Positions 21,701 to 35,300 of a DNA stretch of 64,000 bases are shown piece after piece. Both the position numbers and the translations under genes were made by a program. How positions within the stretch are numbered: position 1 is the first letter of the stretch; every line of letters starts with the position of its first letter. The stretch comes from Anisus vortex. Lineage: Eukaryota; Mollusca; Gastropoda; Planorbidae. The stretch is taken from NCBI GenBank assembly GCA_949126835.1, contig OX421499.1, positions 29,178,490 to 29,242,489 on the forward strand. The letters are read 5' to 3'. The notes below the pieces were generated by a model that made no database searches, was not told the origin of the DNA, and saw only the letters and a program-made list of their open reading frames with translations.

Positions 21701-24700
21701 TTGGTTACAAAGAAAAAAAGTGAAAAAAACTGCAGTTGTTTGAGAGTTAAATAAATTTTACATCTGTTCCTAGTTAATGTTTTGATTTATAGATGAAATT
21801 ATTTTAAGTTCTTTGACCTATCAACTCTTTGTAGTAACCATTGTCTCCCTTTATATCAGTAGACTAATAATTGAATTTTTTGAAACTTTTTATCCTTCAT
21901 TTTTTTTTTAAGGAAAGTGTTTATTTTTTTAAAATATTTTGTACACAATTTGTAATATGCATTAATTTGATAAATAAACATTTAATTTCAAAACAAGGGT
22001 TAACTTGAATATATAGGATCACACATTTTTAATATTACCAGTATTTTACAAAGCACTTTTGTTAAATCCTTCAGATATGTTGTTAAAAATGTAGGCCCCC
22101 TATAGGCAAATTAGTTGTCCACAAACTTATTGAAAAATAACCTAAATCAAAGTGAGTAAACATATATTCTTATTAAGCAATGAGTTTTAAATGTCAGTGT
22201 TATTTTTTTTTTTTAAATATACATTTCTGGCAAATTATTACTTGTAAGGGGGTTCTGAGGCCTGAACTATGCCTAGTCAACTTTTAATAGGCCTACAAAA
22301 AGATATTACTAAAATATTTGCATTATGTTTATGATTAATATCTTTAAACAAACAAATGAACCTGAAAAGCATGGTTGAAAATGACACATTCTCTCAAAAT
22401 CTCTGTGTATAAACAAAGAAAATGTCATGTACAAATGTATGATTATTTTTTAGTGTAGCTTAATAGTATTAATAGTATTTTTTTTTCTTTTGATGTAAAT
22501 TATAGGAAAGTGTTAAAAGAGATTTTAGTTGGGGATCTGCAGCCAGATGAAACTGTCGATGCTATGCGTGAAGCCAGACTGCTGTCCAAGCTTGACCACC
22601 CTGGCGTTGTAAAATTTTATGACAGTTTTATAGATGGGGAATATTTTTGTATTATTACAGAGTACTGTGAGGTAATAAAATAAGTGATAGAAATATAAAT
22701 TACCATCCTGTTTTCAATTCTAAAAAAGATCAATGATACTTTTTCTAATTAGCCTATATAAGATTTAAAATAAAAATTTTTTAGAAGAAAATAGTATGCT
22801 ACATTGCAATTAAATTTCCACTATCGGCATATATATCTGTTTTTATTATTTCATTATATTTTAGATCACTATTATCAGGAATCAGTAGCTTATGTTGTTA
22901 ATTACAAAACAGATCATGAATTTCTTTAGGGTGGTGACCTTGCTCACAAGATTGAGGAATACAAAAAACAAGGGAAATTCTTTGATGAAGATACAACTTT
23001 AAATTGGACTATTCAACTAGTATTAGCTGTTGAGTACATTCATAGTCACAGAGTTCTTCATAGAGACCTTAAAACTAGGTAAAATTTATCAACTGCTTTT
23101 AATAAAACTTTTTTTACAAGCCAACTTGATTGTTGGCCTATACATTCAGCAGTTAATTTTTTGTTGCTTATAATTATTTTCTAAGTTATTATATTTAATT
23201 ACTTTTTCCAATAGTTAAATTATGTTAATTGATTTCTCCATTTGTGTAACAAAATCTCCATAATATTTATACTATGTTTACCAACTTCAACCCCTCTCTC
23301 ATATTTAGAACCAACGTTTAATTTCCATGTTATCTAGCAAGAAATGTTGAAAATCTCATGAAATCATCTTTAGAACAAGTCATAATTTGGCATTAATTGT
23401 CAAAAAAAAGAGCAGGTTTAAAATTATATGTCAGTTTATTGGTCAATCTTTATGTTTCTACTTGTCAAAGAAAGATCTTTGGAAATGTTTTATCAAAAAT
23501 ATATTTTTTGATGATACTAAAATCTAATAATATTTTCAATGAATAGAAACATCTTTATTTACAAAAACTTGTTGAAGATTGGAGACTTTGGAATATCTCG
23601 TATACTTATGAATACAACAGACCTGGCATCCACCTTTGTAGGCACACCATTTTACATGAGTCCAGAAGTAGTGAAGTATGAAGGCTACAATTCTAAGTCT
23701 GATATATGGTAAGCCGTTATGTCTAGTTTACTGATTGATCGAGAAAGTGGTGAGGATTATTTGGATTAATAGATTTAAGATGGAGTCATTTACCCTCTTG
23801 GAATTTTTCTGTTACAAAAAAATAAATGAAAAAAAAAGGCCAGAAAGAAGTATGATTATGATAATACTTAGACTTTTGCTAATTTTACTGTGAGCAGTGT
23901 TTACTGTCTACGTACACTTTGAATATAATTCATTAAACGTTACAGAATTTTCAGTGTATCTTTTTAACTTTTGTTTAGTTTTTTTAATGTTGATTATCAA
24001 TTATGCATATTTAACATAAACGCCAATATACAGTGAATATATATAACGTAATATATGTATGCAGGTCTTTAGGGTGCATTCTTTTTGAAATGTGCTCCCA
24101 AGAACACGTCTTTAAGGGACATAATCTGGTAGTTCTCATGCATGATATAGTAGAGAAAGAAACTCCTGATCTTCCAGACCGATATTCTAAGGAGCTTAAT
24201 GAAATATTTAGAAAGTAAGTGAACCATATCATTTTTAGCCTAATGAGAAGCAACTTTTTAAAATGTTCATGAAATTCTATCAGTTTCTGTGTTTGTTTAT
24301 CTTTTATGTGGAAAAAATGTATTTAGAAATACAAAATATTTAATAAACATCCAGACAAAGAATTCATGGTTCAAAATCAAATAAGGATGTAATCAAAAGT
24401 ACCGGTAATTTTTTTCCAGGTAGATATAGCACATCAAACCATATTCACTTTTAATAGATTGACAAGACAGTTACAATTTAATAGATCAGAAAAATAGAAA
24501 TAAAAAAGATAATGGTATGCACTTGGTACAATGTAAGCTCTTAATCTTTCTTTTCACCATCAAGCTATTTATTACACTTATAAAAAAACAATACCAAGCT
24601 AAACATTTTAGAAATTCTACAGAATTATGTCAGGGCTTTTTGTTTTCTACAGACAGTCCTGCAAGTCACAGTCATTAAGCATATAACAGCAATGTTGACG

Positions 24701-27700
24701 GTTCAAAGTGCCAAAAACAATGTTATCTATTTTTGCTTATCTTAGTGTCCTTTATTTACACTTAAAGAAATTCTCGATTTTAGACATAATATATAGCCAA
24801 ATAATCTGTATTATACGGCACTGGTAATTAATTCTTTAATGTTTTCAGAATGCTGACCAAGGACCCAGAGAAAAGACCATCTGCAACTGAAGTGGCCAAA
24901 ATTCCATTTATTGAGAAACAGATGACAGTAATAACAAATTTTTTAAAAATATTTTGTTTCATTTGTTAATATTTACTGAAGAAGCTAAGACTGTGGCACA
25001 ATTTCAGTTCAATTACATCTCCCAACCACTGCAATTTGTATACATGTAATTATAAATAATCCTGTTAGTGTGTAGCGGATAATTTTGATCAGTCAGCTAG
25101 ACCATGAAAGTCCTAAGGTCATAGATGTTAATCCTCATTTAATGAAAAATAAATTTTTAATTTCAAAATATTTTTTTACTTTAAAAACAAAATATGGTTA
25201 GTCTTGAATCAAGTATTTCTAATGCAAAGCTAACACTTTTTTGATTGCAAAAGATATAAGATATTATCACATTAACAAATAAAACAAATAATAGCAATAT
25301 AATTTTTTCAGAAAATGAAAGAGACTTTAACAAAAGAATATATCACCAAGCATAACAGAAATCCAGAGTTGTGAGTGAGCTATTGTAAATATGTCTTAAT
25401 CATTAAAAAATATTTTATTAATTTTTTGTACTGTCCACCAGGCTGCAGAGTTTTTAGCTCTTTTAAATATTGGCATCCATTACAAAAGTACAAACAGCTT
25501 AGCAGACTTGTCAGAAGAAGATAAGAAATAATTGTATTTAGTGAATGAGACTTTAAGATATTAACTAGTTAAACATTCAGGTAGGCCTACTATTTTAATG
25601 CAAGTAATTATCAATTAGATTTCAATACATCTAGATCTATGGTAATTTTGTATTAAAATATTTTTTTTAGAAAATCCACCCAAACTCTGTATGCTGAGGC
25701 TGTAAAGCAAAACAAAGTAGGTATCATTTTGTTTTTCTCAAAAGAAAAAAAAAAGGGTTTGTGTTAATGTCTATGTTGTAGCTGTTATCTTTCACTGTAT
25801 GGAGGTGTTATAATTGTTCAATTCATGTTCCTGGACATTCACATTTTAATATTTATCAATATTTATCAAATTTCAATGTTTTATCAATAGAGCCCTACAT
25901 TTAAAGGTGAAATTGATGATGGACAACTTATTTCTTTAAAAGGTAATACTCTAATACCTACATTTTGTTTGTGAAAAAAAAAATGTGAAGAAATCTAATA
26001 ATTCCTTTGGTAGTTTAGGTTGACCATAAAGATTTATATCTTTTTTTTGTTTATGTATTGTTTTCTCTTTTGAACAATTTTAAGATTGGTATATAATTAT
26101 ACCATACCTTTCCAATCTGGCAGATCTTTTATTTATCCCGGGCACAATGACAGCTGATAAAACAAATATAGCATGATCAAGGCTTTCTTTGTGTCATTCT
26201 TGCAAATCCATCTAAATCTGTTGTATTCATGTATTATTATCATTATTAGATGAAGATTGCACAAGAAAAAATGGCAGAATCACATTTTGTAATTTTTTAA
26301 GATATGTCTCCAGTCATATATATAGTCATTCATAGCATGTACTGAACTACTTTTCAAGTGAAAAAAGCTGCAATAAACTTAGGAAAATTAGAAAAGAAAA
26401 AACCCTGCACAATTTAAAAAGAGGCATAGTCCTTTATTGCTAAAAGTGGAATAACTCTAAACAACAGAAGTGTGACTCTACAGATTTTTCCTGTGAGGTT
26501 TTCATATCTGAGTAAAAGTGAATTTTCAATAATAGGATATTTATATACCTTTAAGTTACAAAAGCTGATATTCATACTTTAATATATTTTGCCAATAATT
26601 TTCACCCACAAGTCAACTGCCATTTACCAATATTATCTCACATTGTGTTATCTTTGAACAGGTAAATGTGATGATACTCTAGATGCTGACAATGTTGATG
26701 AGGATGTGACATTGACAGAGGAAAGTCTATATAAGGATGAAGATGATTTTGTCAAATGTCTTGAACAAGCTCTAGAAAATAAAAGTGGAGGTGGGTCAAT
26801 CAACATTTACTTTATCTATAAGTTTCAAGTCGGATATTATTACTTCCTATGCATATCCATTGTTCAAACTAGTCCTGCATTTTGATAAGTGTATTGAATT
26901 ATGTAAGGCTGTTAGTGATTTAGACTTGTACTTGAATATAAACATTTTTAAGTGTTAGAGACTAATTGAAAATGAGGTAATGTGTGGCCATCGCGTTTCC
27001 CACTAACCTTCAAATTTATTTCTCAATTTAAGTTGTAAGTGCACTAATAAAAGAAATGTTTTTGTTTTGTTCGCACACATCTTTAATGTCTTATTTGCTT
27101 ATATACATGGTTTCCTGTATTCTGTCAGAATCAACAATGGTCAGCGATGACTCAGTGTCTGGGGCTTTTGGTCCTGGAGCCAAGGAGACAAAAATTAAAC
27201 ACATGAGATCGTGAGTATAGTAGTAGAGTCCATGAAAGATAGAATAGAATAGAAAGATAGAATTATTTTGAATGAAAAATAAAAAGAATCTGAAATAAAT
27301 AAGAATAAGACTAAACACAACATAAACCTATAAAATATTATAACTTGAAAACCATAAATTGTTCCTAATATGCTAAAAAGAATGTTCTTTGTTTTCAATG
27401 ATTTATAGTAAAACCTTTTAAACATTTAGTCATATCATCATATCTTTGTGACAAGCTGAATTGTGGTCAGTAGGTCCTTCAGTTTGGTGTTCAATGGATT
27501 TACATCTTGACACTTGTCTATTGAAATAATATGGGTCAGTCTTATAGAACATGGTCAGAATCCTCATAGGATCCTTCGCAAGGGCACAAGATATGTTAAG
27601 CTAAAATGATATGTTAATGATATTTTGTAACATAACTTTATTTCTTGCTGGACATTTCTGTATTTTGTAACAGTCTAAATATTTGCATCTTTGATTTACT

Positions 27701-27893
27701 TCTCAGTGAATGTATCAATACCCTTGGTGAGGATGTGTTCAGTAAAGCTTATAATTATCTGAAATCTGCAAGAAACACAAAGAAGCATGGAGAGAAGTCA
27801 GAGAAAGAAATTATGGAAGGTCTAAGAAAATGTGTCATAAATCCCTCCGATTGCTTCCTAGTCGACCAGCTTCTATTTTTAGAAGAGCAATGA
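18707..27893 (+). CDS. NEK11: NEK11-like serine/threonine protein kinase, copy 2 (complete, short tail)
   Basis: A complete NEK11-type kinase of 467 residues. Exons: 18707-18849, 22506-22671, 22930-23078, 23547-23708, 24065-24214, 24849-24927, 25312-25370, 25671-25716, 25891-25942, 26662-26790, 27129-27210 and 27707-27893 (stop TGA). Every phase fits and the total is exactly divisible by three. Kinase landmarks: G-loop GSGNFG (30-34 region), ALK with Lys49, HRDLKT with Asp149, DFG with Asp166, GTPFYMSPE and [15 protein letters not shown]. All catalytic residues are present, so it should be active. The exons after the kinase domain are much shorter than in copy 1: the coiled-coil exon (6577-6750 in copy 1) and the long exon 10150-10434 have no counterpart. 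The last two exons are almost identical to copy 1. It is a tandem duplicate in the same orientation and converges with DIS3. Intron 1 holds a piggyBac-like relic. Confidence 0.9.
19157..21750 (+). mobile_element. Degenerate piggyBac-like transposon in intron 1 of NEK11 copy 2
   Basis: Flanked by TTAA at 19157-19160 and 21747-21750, the piggyBac target site. The ends CACTCAAACAACGGC (19161-19175) and, inverted, CTCTCAAACAACTGC (from 21732-21746) match at 13 of 15 positions. Inside is a coding relic: an ATG at about 19438 ([12 protein letters not shown]), then interrupted stretches around 20030-20310 with [12 protein letters not shown], and a Cys-bearing end near 20640-20735 ([17 protein letters not shown] followed by CKVC). 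Stops and frameshifts break it, so it is dead. The superfamily rests on TTAA, TIRs and faint protein similarity. Confidence 0.7.
20990..21665. repeat. Diverged tandem duplication of about 300 bp inside the piggyBac-like element
   Basis: The segment at about 20995-21290 and the segment at about 21365-21655 share, in order: ATATTTACTTCAAATT, TTTTATCTTGTGTAAAA/TTTGTCTTGTGTGAAAA, GATTTTACTTTAA, TTACTTATG, ATTTGTRAATGTT, TTTTCATTCA and AAACAAAATGA. This is an old direct duplication in the noncoding 3' part of the element. Confidence 0.65.
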
Positions 27894-29317
27894 AAATGAA
27901 TTTGTGGCTCAATTGTTTTAATTCATCAAAGTCTAGTTTGAGGCAATTTCAACTCTACTGCAGTAGAGCTACTTGCTTTTTATTATTCAATAAATTGCTT
28001 TTCAATTATTTAGATCATCACATCTTAATCAGTACTCAGACAAGCTCCTTAAACTTACAGAATCTTTTTTTTTTTTGTTTAAGCTGCAGCAACACTCCTG
28101 ATTGTAACTTCCTGAATATTGAAGGATCCTTGTTGTGAGCTGTTTTATATGATAGATACATTGTTCTTTTATTTATTATTAGATATTTTAGTTATATTAT
28201 TTCTAATAATCTCTAAGCGATATGTCGGAGGTATGAAGTGTTTGTGAGTTAAGAAAGTGACGTCACAGTCTTGTTGTTGTGGTCTGTGGAATGAAATGCA
28301 TATTGTTGTTCTTTAAAATCGCAAAGATATTGCTCTCATTGTTGTTTAATATTAAAACAATATATAAGTTTGAAGTATTTTCTGTTGCCTTGAATTATAA
28401 ATCAATTATACTCTAACAATCCTTGTAAATATAATATAAATATTATTTACTAACCAATGAACCAATATTTTTTGCTATAACTAAAAGCAGTTTGATGTTA
28501 AAAGATATTTTCCTAGACAAATAAACATGCAAAATTATACTTGATGATTCTTTAAACATTATATCTCTATATTTATATATATATATATATAATGTCTGTG
28601 ATAGCATTACACCCTTTTGTACCTTGAGGAAGTATTTTCATTTTACTGTAAAAAAAAAAATTCACTACCAGTACATTTTTATTTTCTATGTGATTTAAAA
28701 AGTTAAAGTCTAAATTTATTTTTAATTTATTAAAAAAGCCTTTAATAATTTTACTTTAAATCTGGATATACTTTTAAACAATTTATGTATGTATATTATA
28801 ATTTATAATAATATATACAGAATGCCAAAAAAAAATATATATTTGATTGGATATTAGAATCTATTCTTTCATTGGTCCCTGTTCAAATAATATCTTGTTG
28901 AAAAACTTGTTATAGTTGTTGAGCAAATAAGTTTGTTGTAACAATTTATGTGAAAATATAAATGAATGATATGTCCATGCTTGTAAGTATAAGTAGATTA
29001 TGTTATTTTACTTTTGATTATTATGAAAGATAATATGACAATTTTAATGGTAATAGAATTTTGAATATAAAGAAAAATGTTAATAAATAAACTTTTTTTT
29101 TTTGCATGTAAAAATTAAAAAAAAAATTTAAACAACAAAAACTCATTTCTTTCTTTATGTATTTATTAAAATGTATCTAAACCTTAATGCAATGATACCA
29201 AATATCATGGGTTAAGTTCACATCAAATAACATTAATTATTCATATATCATTAAAATATTCATTAAGCATAAAAACAGCATAAAACATACTTTAAAAACA
29301 ACACCTCCATTTTGCCA
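27894..29317. other. Convergent 3' regions of NEK11 copy 2 and DIS3
   Basis: AT-rich noncoding DNA between the two stop codons. Plus-strand AATAAA motifs at 29082-29091, followed by a T-run, could end NEK11 copy 2; an earlier AATAAA lies near 27988. A minus-strand AATAAA (TTTATT at 29162-29167) fits the end of DIS3. No other gene was seen. Confidence 0.55.
29162..29167 (-). terminator. Putative DIS3 polyadenylation signal
   Basis: AATAAA on the minus strand, about 150 bases beyond the DIS3 stop codon (TAG at 29318-29320). A short DIS3 3' UTR is implied. Confidence 0.5.
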
Positions 29318-32300
29318 CTACACCACTTTCATTTTCTTTGGTGGAGCTCTCCCAGCTGTATCTGGAGCTGCCTGTGTGGACATTTCCTTAACAGAAGGAA
29401 CACTAAACCCAGGAATCTGTAATAGTGCAGAGAAATGGGAGTTGAATAATAGTAAAGAAATGTGCAGACAGTAAGAAATTTAAAAAATTAACCGTCGCAG
29501 ACTTAGAGAGGTCATGGGAGCCAGCAAGTCTACCATGCCCACAAAAATGACTAATGGATACTCAGTGTCTATTAGTTCCCCAGCAACGACCAAAATGGTT
29601 AAGGGAAAAAAAGATTTTAAAATGTCAGCCAGGACTTGTCATATTAACTAAAGGTAAAATTAATCAGTGTGTAAAATTTTAGTAATCCTGTCTGACCATA
29701 TTGGTCCACAGGGCCGGTGAAGCTGTTTCTGTGGCCACTGCATAATAGGGGATTGTGTGGTTAGCACGATGCTCAACTCAGCTCAACCGCCTTTACTTTA
29801 CCCTAACTAATGTTAGGTACGCATCAGAGCTGGGTAGACTCAGGGGCACCCTACAGTCCCGGAAACAAATCCTAGCTTTCACCAAGATTTGAAATCAGAT
29901 CCTTAGGTACGCCAGTCGAAAGCGCTGCTGAGTAGCCACTTTGCCCCATAACCAGTGTGTATTTTTTTTTGTGTATAGAAAGTAAAAGATTTTTTAAATA
30001 CTTACAACTGGCTTGACTAGTTTCAAGGAGAGCTTCATGTGCTGCACATTAGAGCGGTCAATGCTTAACTGGACAATAACAGGATCAAACACGTGAATGG
30101 TCACCCTACCAGCAGCTTGGGTATTCATCTAGGAAACAGAAACATTTGAGTGTCACATCAGTTTGAACAAAACCATTCCCTTTAAGGTATAATTTTATGT
30201 CCTACTTAACCCTTACAGTCCCGAGGGCGTATATAGCTGAGCTGAAGGCAGCATAGATAGAAGTAGGTCGGTACGGGAAGGGTTAAATGTAGATTCTATC
30301 ATTCTCATAGTGTCAGGTAAGAATAGAGTCTTCCTTTACAGGTGAGCATTTTATATGCATATGCTGTAGTAATCTTTTCATTTATCAATTTAAAATTAAA
30401 CTATGACGTTAAGCTATGATGTTTATTTTTTTTTTATATAGCACTTTTCTCCATGCCATTGCATTTAACATGCTCAGTGTGAAGTATGAGTATTACATAA
30501 TTCATACTATAATAATATAACAAAGTTTTGAGCTCTGTTAAAAAAGTGCATTTCTAAAAAAATGTTGTTTGCAAATTAAAGATGATATTTAGAGTAATCC
30601 TAAAAGATCTAAAATATTTTTGTTAAGCACATTATAAAAATGCTGTATAAATGATTGCTTGGTTATACAAATGAAATTGTTGCCAACTTCTAATTTACCT
30701 CTTCATCATAAACAAACAGGCTTGAGGACTTTAGACCTTCATCATTCAGAAATACTGTACCCTCAAGGCCGTACTTTGGAATGAGAATCTGCAGGGCATT
30801 TTTACGAACAAACAACACATGTCCTTCCTCGTCTTGGACACGAGTTTTGAAAAAAAGCTGTAGAACAAATAATCATTCATTGTCACACCATTGTTGTTAA
30901 AAAAAAATGTAATAACTCATTGCCCTTTCAAGAACTTTTTGTTAAATGGCTAGTCATGTGGTGTTTGAATGTTTCTTTGGTGAAAGTAGTATCCTGTCAT
31001 ACCAAATTGATTCATAGGGCCGATGAAGTAGCGTTCACCAGTTTCTCAAGCCACGGCATACTAGGAGATGGAGCAGCACATTGCCCAGTCACCTTTACTT
31101 TACCCCAACTAAAGTAGGTTACCCATCAGAGCTGGGCAGACTCAGGGACAGGCTCCAGACCAGGAAACAAATCCTAGCTTTCACCAGAATTCGAACCCAG
31201 GACATTCTGTAAGCCAGCTGAACGCGCTGCCGCACAACCACCATGCCCAAAGTAGGTGAAAGGAATGTGTGACCTTCAAATAGTTGAGCTGCCTTTAGTT
31301 TATATTTTAAAAAGAATCCCATTCAGATCATGTTTATCCACAGGCCTTAAGAAGCAACTTTCAAAAGTTTCCAGATGATTGTGTGCCCAGCCACCTTTAC
31401 TGTTCCCCTGCCCAATGAAAAATAAACTGGCATTTAGCCTAGATTCAAAGACGAGACCTTCAGAATGGCAATCTGAATGCCCTGAAAGTAGGACCTTTAT
31501 GACTTAAGACTAAACATATGGATCAACAATTGTTATATAAATAAATGTTTTTATATTTTTGAAAATCAGAGTAAATTGAATATTATAACTTACATGTGTG
31601 TGTAAATTGACTGAGGCTCTTCCAGCATACTGGGCCATCTTGTGTCTGTAATTCAAGTTGTTGCACAAACTCTGAAACCAAAACATTAAAATGTTTTTGT
31701 TAGGGAGATTCATTTTGTATCTGTAAAACTTGGCAGTGCCAGGCTGAAACATTAAGAAAGGTTTGAATCTAACTAAACTGATTTGAGAACTAGCATTCCT
31801 TAGCAGTGCTCTTCGCTTTCAGTGACCGTCTTGACTATGTGACCAACGATTGAGGCTCAATGTTTTAAACAACTGACTGAGTATTAAAAAAAAGTATCCA
31901 ATTGGATTATATTGATCCATTGCACCAGTGAAGCAGCATCAACGAGTTTCTGACTGAGTATAGCCAGAAAATTAATGTAGAACATGGATTTTTACAAATC
32001 TGCAAGACTTATTTAGCATATATTTTATACAGTAAAGTGGAAAAAAAATTTAAAATAAGATTGATAACAAATTCAAGCATTATTTTTTTTGCATTGCCAA
32101 TTAAATGTTCCAATTTCCAAGAATCTTATAAAGAAAGACTTTAAAAAAAAAAACAAGTGATTTTATTTCTAATTTATGATTAAATGATTATTAATGATAA
32201 TTAAGCAAACTTTTATCTCAATTAACTTTTTGAAGGCTGCTCTCAAAATAGTCATGTATTTAATATTAGTTAAGATTTTTCAATGTTTAAAATAGTTTTA

Positions 32301-35300
32301 TCCATCACCAGAAGTAAAAATAAATTAAAAGTTTTACATTTAAAAATAAATTTAAAGTTTGACATTTCAAGGAAATCTCAAAATTAGGAATAGCAAATTG
32401 CATTATTATCACTGTTAGAAAGAAATTCAAGGAAATCTCAAAATTAGGAATAGCAAATTGCATTATTATCACTGTTAGAAAGAAATTCAAGGAAATCTCA
32501 AAATTAGGAATAGCAAATTGCATTATTATCACTGTTAGAAAGAAATTCAAGGAAATCTCAAAATTAGGAATAGCAAATTGCATTATTATCACTGTTAGAA
32601 AGAAATTCAAGGAAATCTCAAAATTAGGAATAGCAAATTGCATTATTATCACTGTTAGAAAGAAATTCAAGGAAATCTCAAAATTAGGAATAGCAAATTG
32701 CATTATTATCACTGTTAGAAAGAAATTCAAGGAAATAAAAATCATGATCATGGTTGTAGATAACTACTTTACAAAAAATATACAAAAAAAAAGCCTTGAA
32801 AGAGTTAATCAGGTTTAGAGTTGTTTTTTTTTAAAGTTCAAATGCATTATGTTGCGAAAATATACCTGGATCTTTGTCTTGTCTAGCAGTTCTGCATAGG
32901 ATGCATCAGCTCCAATACTAACAGCTAATAAACGATGAGCTATAATATCTGAGTACCTGGTGGGGAGAATAATAATTCTGGTAATACAGTTTTGTTTCTA
33001 GAAGTACACAGCAGAACAAGTGCACAATCTAACTAAATAAACTACCGGTACCTTCTGATGGGTGAAGTAAAGTGTGTATAGATGGGTGTAGCCAGACCAT
33101 AATGAAGGTACTCTACAGGCTGCAGCATGCCACTGCAGAAGTAAACAGCCTGCATCATACAGCGCGTGGTCATGATGCGCAGCATTGTGTTGAAGTATGG
33201 ATTTTCTGGGACCACAGCCCTGTCCAGGCTGTCCGCTAAGCCTTTGCCGGAGGTCACATCTATTTTGAAGCCCTGAGAGATAAAATACCGTATATATGGT
33301 TTATTAGAGCTCACAAAGAACTTCTTTTAAAACGTCATATCCTAGAGAGGTTGTGACAAATCTTTTTTTTTAAAACATATTGTAACAGAGTAATTTATGA
33401 TAGAAACAGACTATAGTTCTTGTTGACATATATTAACACAAGTGAGTTGGACTGAATTGTGTCCCCCCCCCAGTATTTACACAAGTTTTATATGAGTAGA
33501 GGGGAGGATGACATGTTAAGGCATAATAGAAGTAGAGAGAAGTTAAGAGTTAGTAGATATTGGTTTTCAGCTATAGAAGGTTGTTTGTCCTGATGTATTG
33601 AGTTTAGTGGACTCAGATATTATATTATATCATTTAGAGCTAGTGTAAGACCCGTGGATAAAGGTTGACTTGTTCTAAACTGATTATATATTATAATATT
33701 TATGATCCACAATACTGTATTGTTGAACATGTGTGAATAAAGCAATATATATATCATCAACTTTATTCCTTTTTAAAGTTGAGAGAATCCTGATGCAAGT
33801 CACAAATAAGATCTAAAACATATATTGTTTTGTCTTGTAAATGCATCACTAGAAAATCTAACTTGTCTTCAGGCCCAAGTAATATCATGGTTTGAATTAG
33901 AAATATCAAATTTTTGTTTACATCAAACTATTCCTATGTAAATTTGTGTCATTTCCCATATACAGGGAGGCATTTTCTGTTTGCATTCAGTTTCAGCAGA
34001 AGATTACCTTGGATGTTGCAGCTTTGATCAAGGGGTCAAAGTTTGAGAAGGGTGGTGATGGATGGCGACGAAGTAAAGCATTATCAGGAAACTCCTTTAC
34101 AATTTTTTCAGCCACAGCTATATTAGCCAGCAACATGAACTCTTCAACCATGGAGTTAGTATCTCTAAACACACAAAAATATAAACTGCACTTAGTGTGA
34201 GAGTAATGCCACTAACTTTACAAATAATAATACTAAGTGTGAGAATAAGAAACTTTGGTCTCAAACCTTTACTGCTCAGTTTGAGAATAATAACTCCGTT
34301 TGGGAATAATACTAATCAGTTTGAGAAAAATTCTACTACATTTTTGAGAATAATTCTACTAAGTTTTAGAATAATTCTAGTAGGTTTGAGAAAAATACTA
34401 CTCAGTTTCAGAATAATAATACTCAGTTTGAAAATAATATACTCCGTTTGGCAATAATACTAATCAGTTTGAGAATAGTACTAATCAGTTTGAGAATAAT
34501 TCTACTAAGTTTTTGAGAATAGTTCTACTAAGTTTGAGAAAAATACTACTCAGTTTTAAATAGACTAATACTGTCAACCAAAAAACAACTGACATGTCGC
34601 AGATTCTATCCTTGCCACTGACCGATCCCTGCCGCCCTGCAGGAGTTTTGGGACTAGAGGAGGTAATAATCTTCTAGAGTGCACTGAGCATTTAAAATAG
34701 CATGGATAGAAGCGCTATATAAATAACAATTATTATTAATACACATAGTTAAGCAATATTGATCATCTGCTTTAATAAAGGCAATGAAAAAAAAGTTTAA
34801 TGTCACATTCTTATGTTTCCTGTTTGAATAAAAAATTTAATGTCTACCTGAGTTCTTTAGTCTGAACATCAATCGGATCATTTGTCTCACTGTCCACAAA
34901 GAACCTGACCTCTGTAGATGCTAGACTCAGCGCCCTGATAAACAATTTACAATTTAAAGTTATCAACATTTATTTAAAAACAAACATAATATACATACTA
35001 TAAAGACATCAAATATAATTAATATTGAATTGTCCTATTTTAAAAATATCTCTAAATATAATTAAGTTTAAATTGTCCTACTGTACATACATCTAAATTT
35101 TAATCTAGGTATCATTAGTCCTACTATACAAACAAATATATATAAGTAGGAATTAGAAAAAAATGTTAAATCAATTACCCATTGTCTAATCTCTTCTTTT
35201 TCAGAATCTTTGCCAGCTGATTGAGACCACGTAAGCTTTTTGTCAAGTTATCTGTAGCTTTAGGATCATCTATCTTTAGCTGAGCTTCTGCATAGGTCAG

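Noticed and set aside
32305..32751. 148-codon minus-strand frame with six repeats of the same 20 residues
   Set aside because: It is produced by the 60-bp tandem array (divisible by three) in an intron and has no support as a gene.
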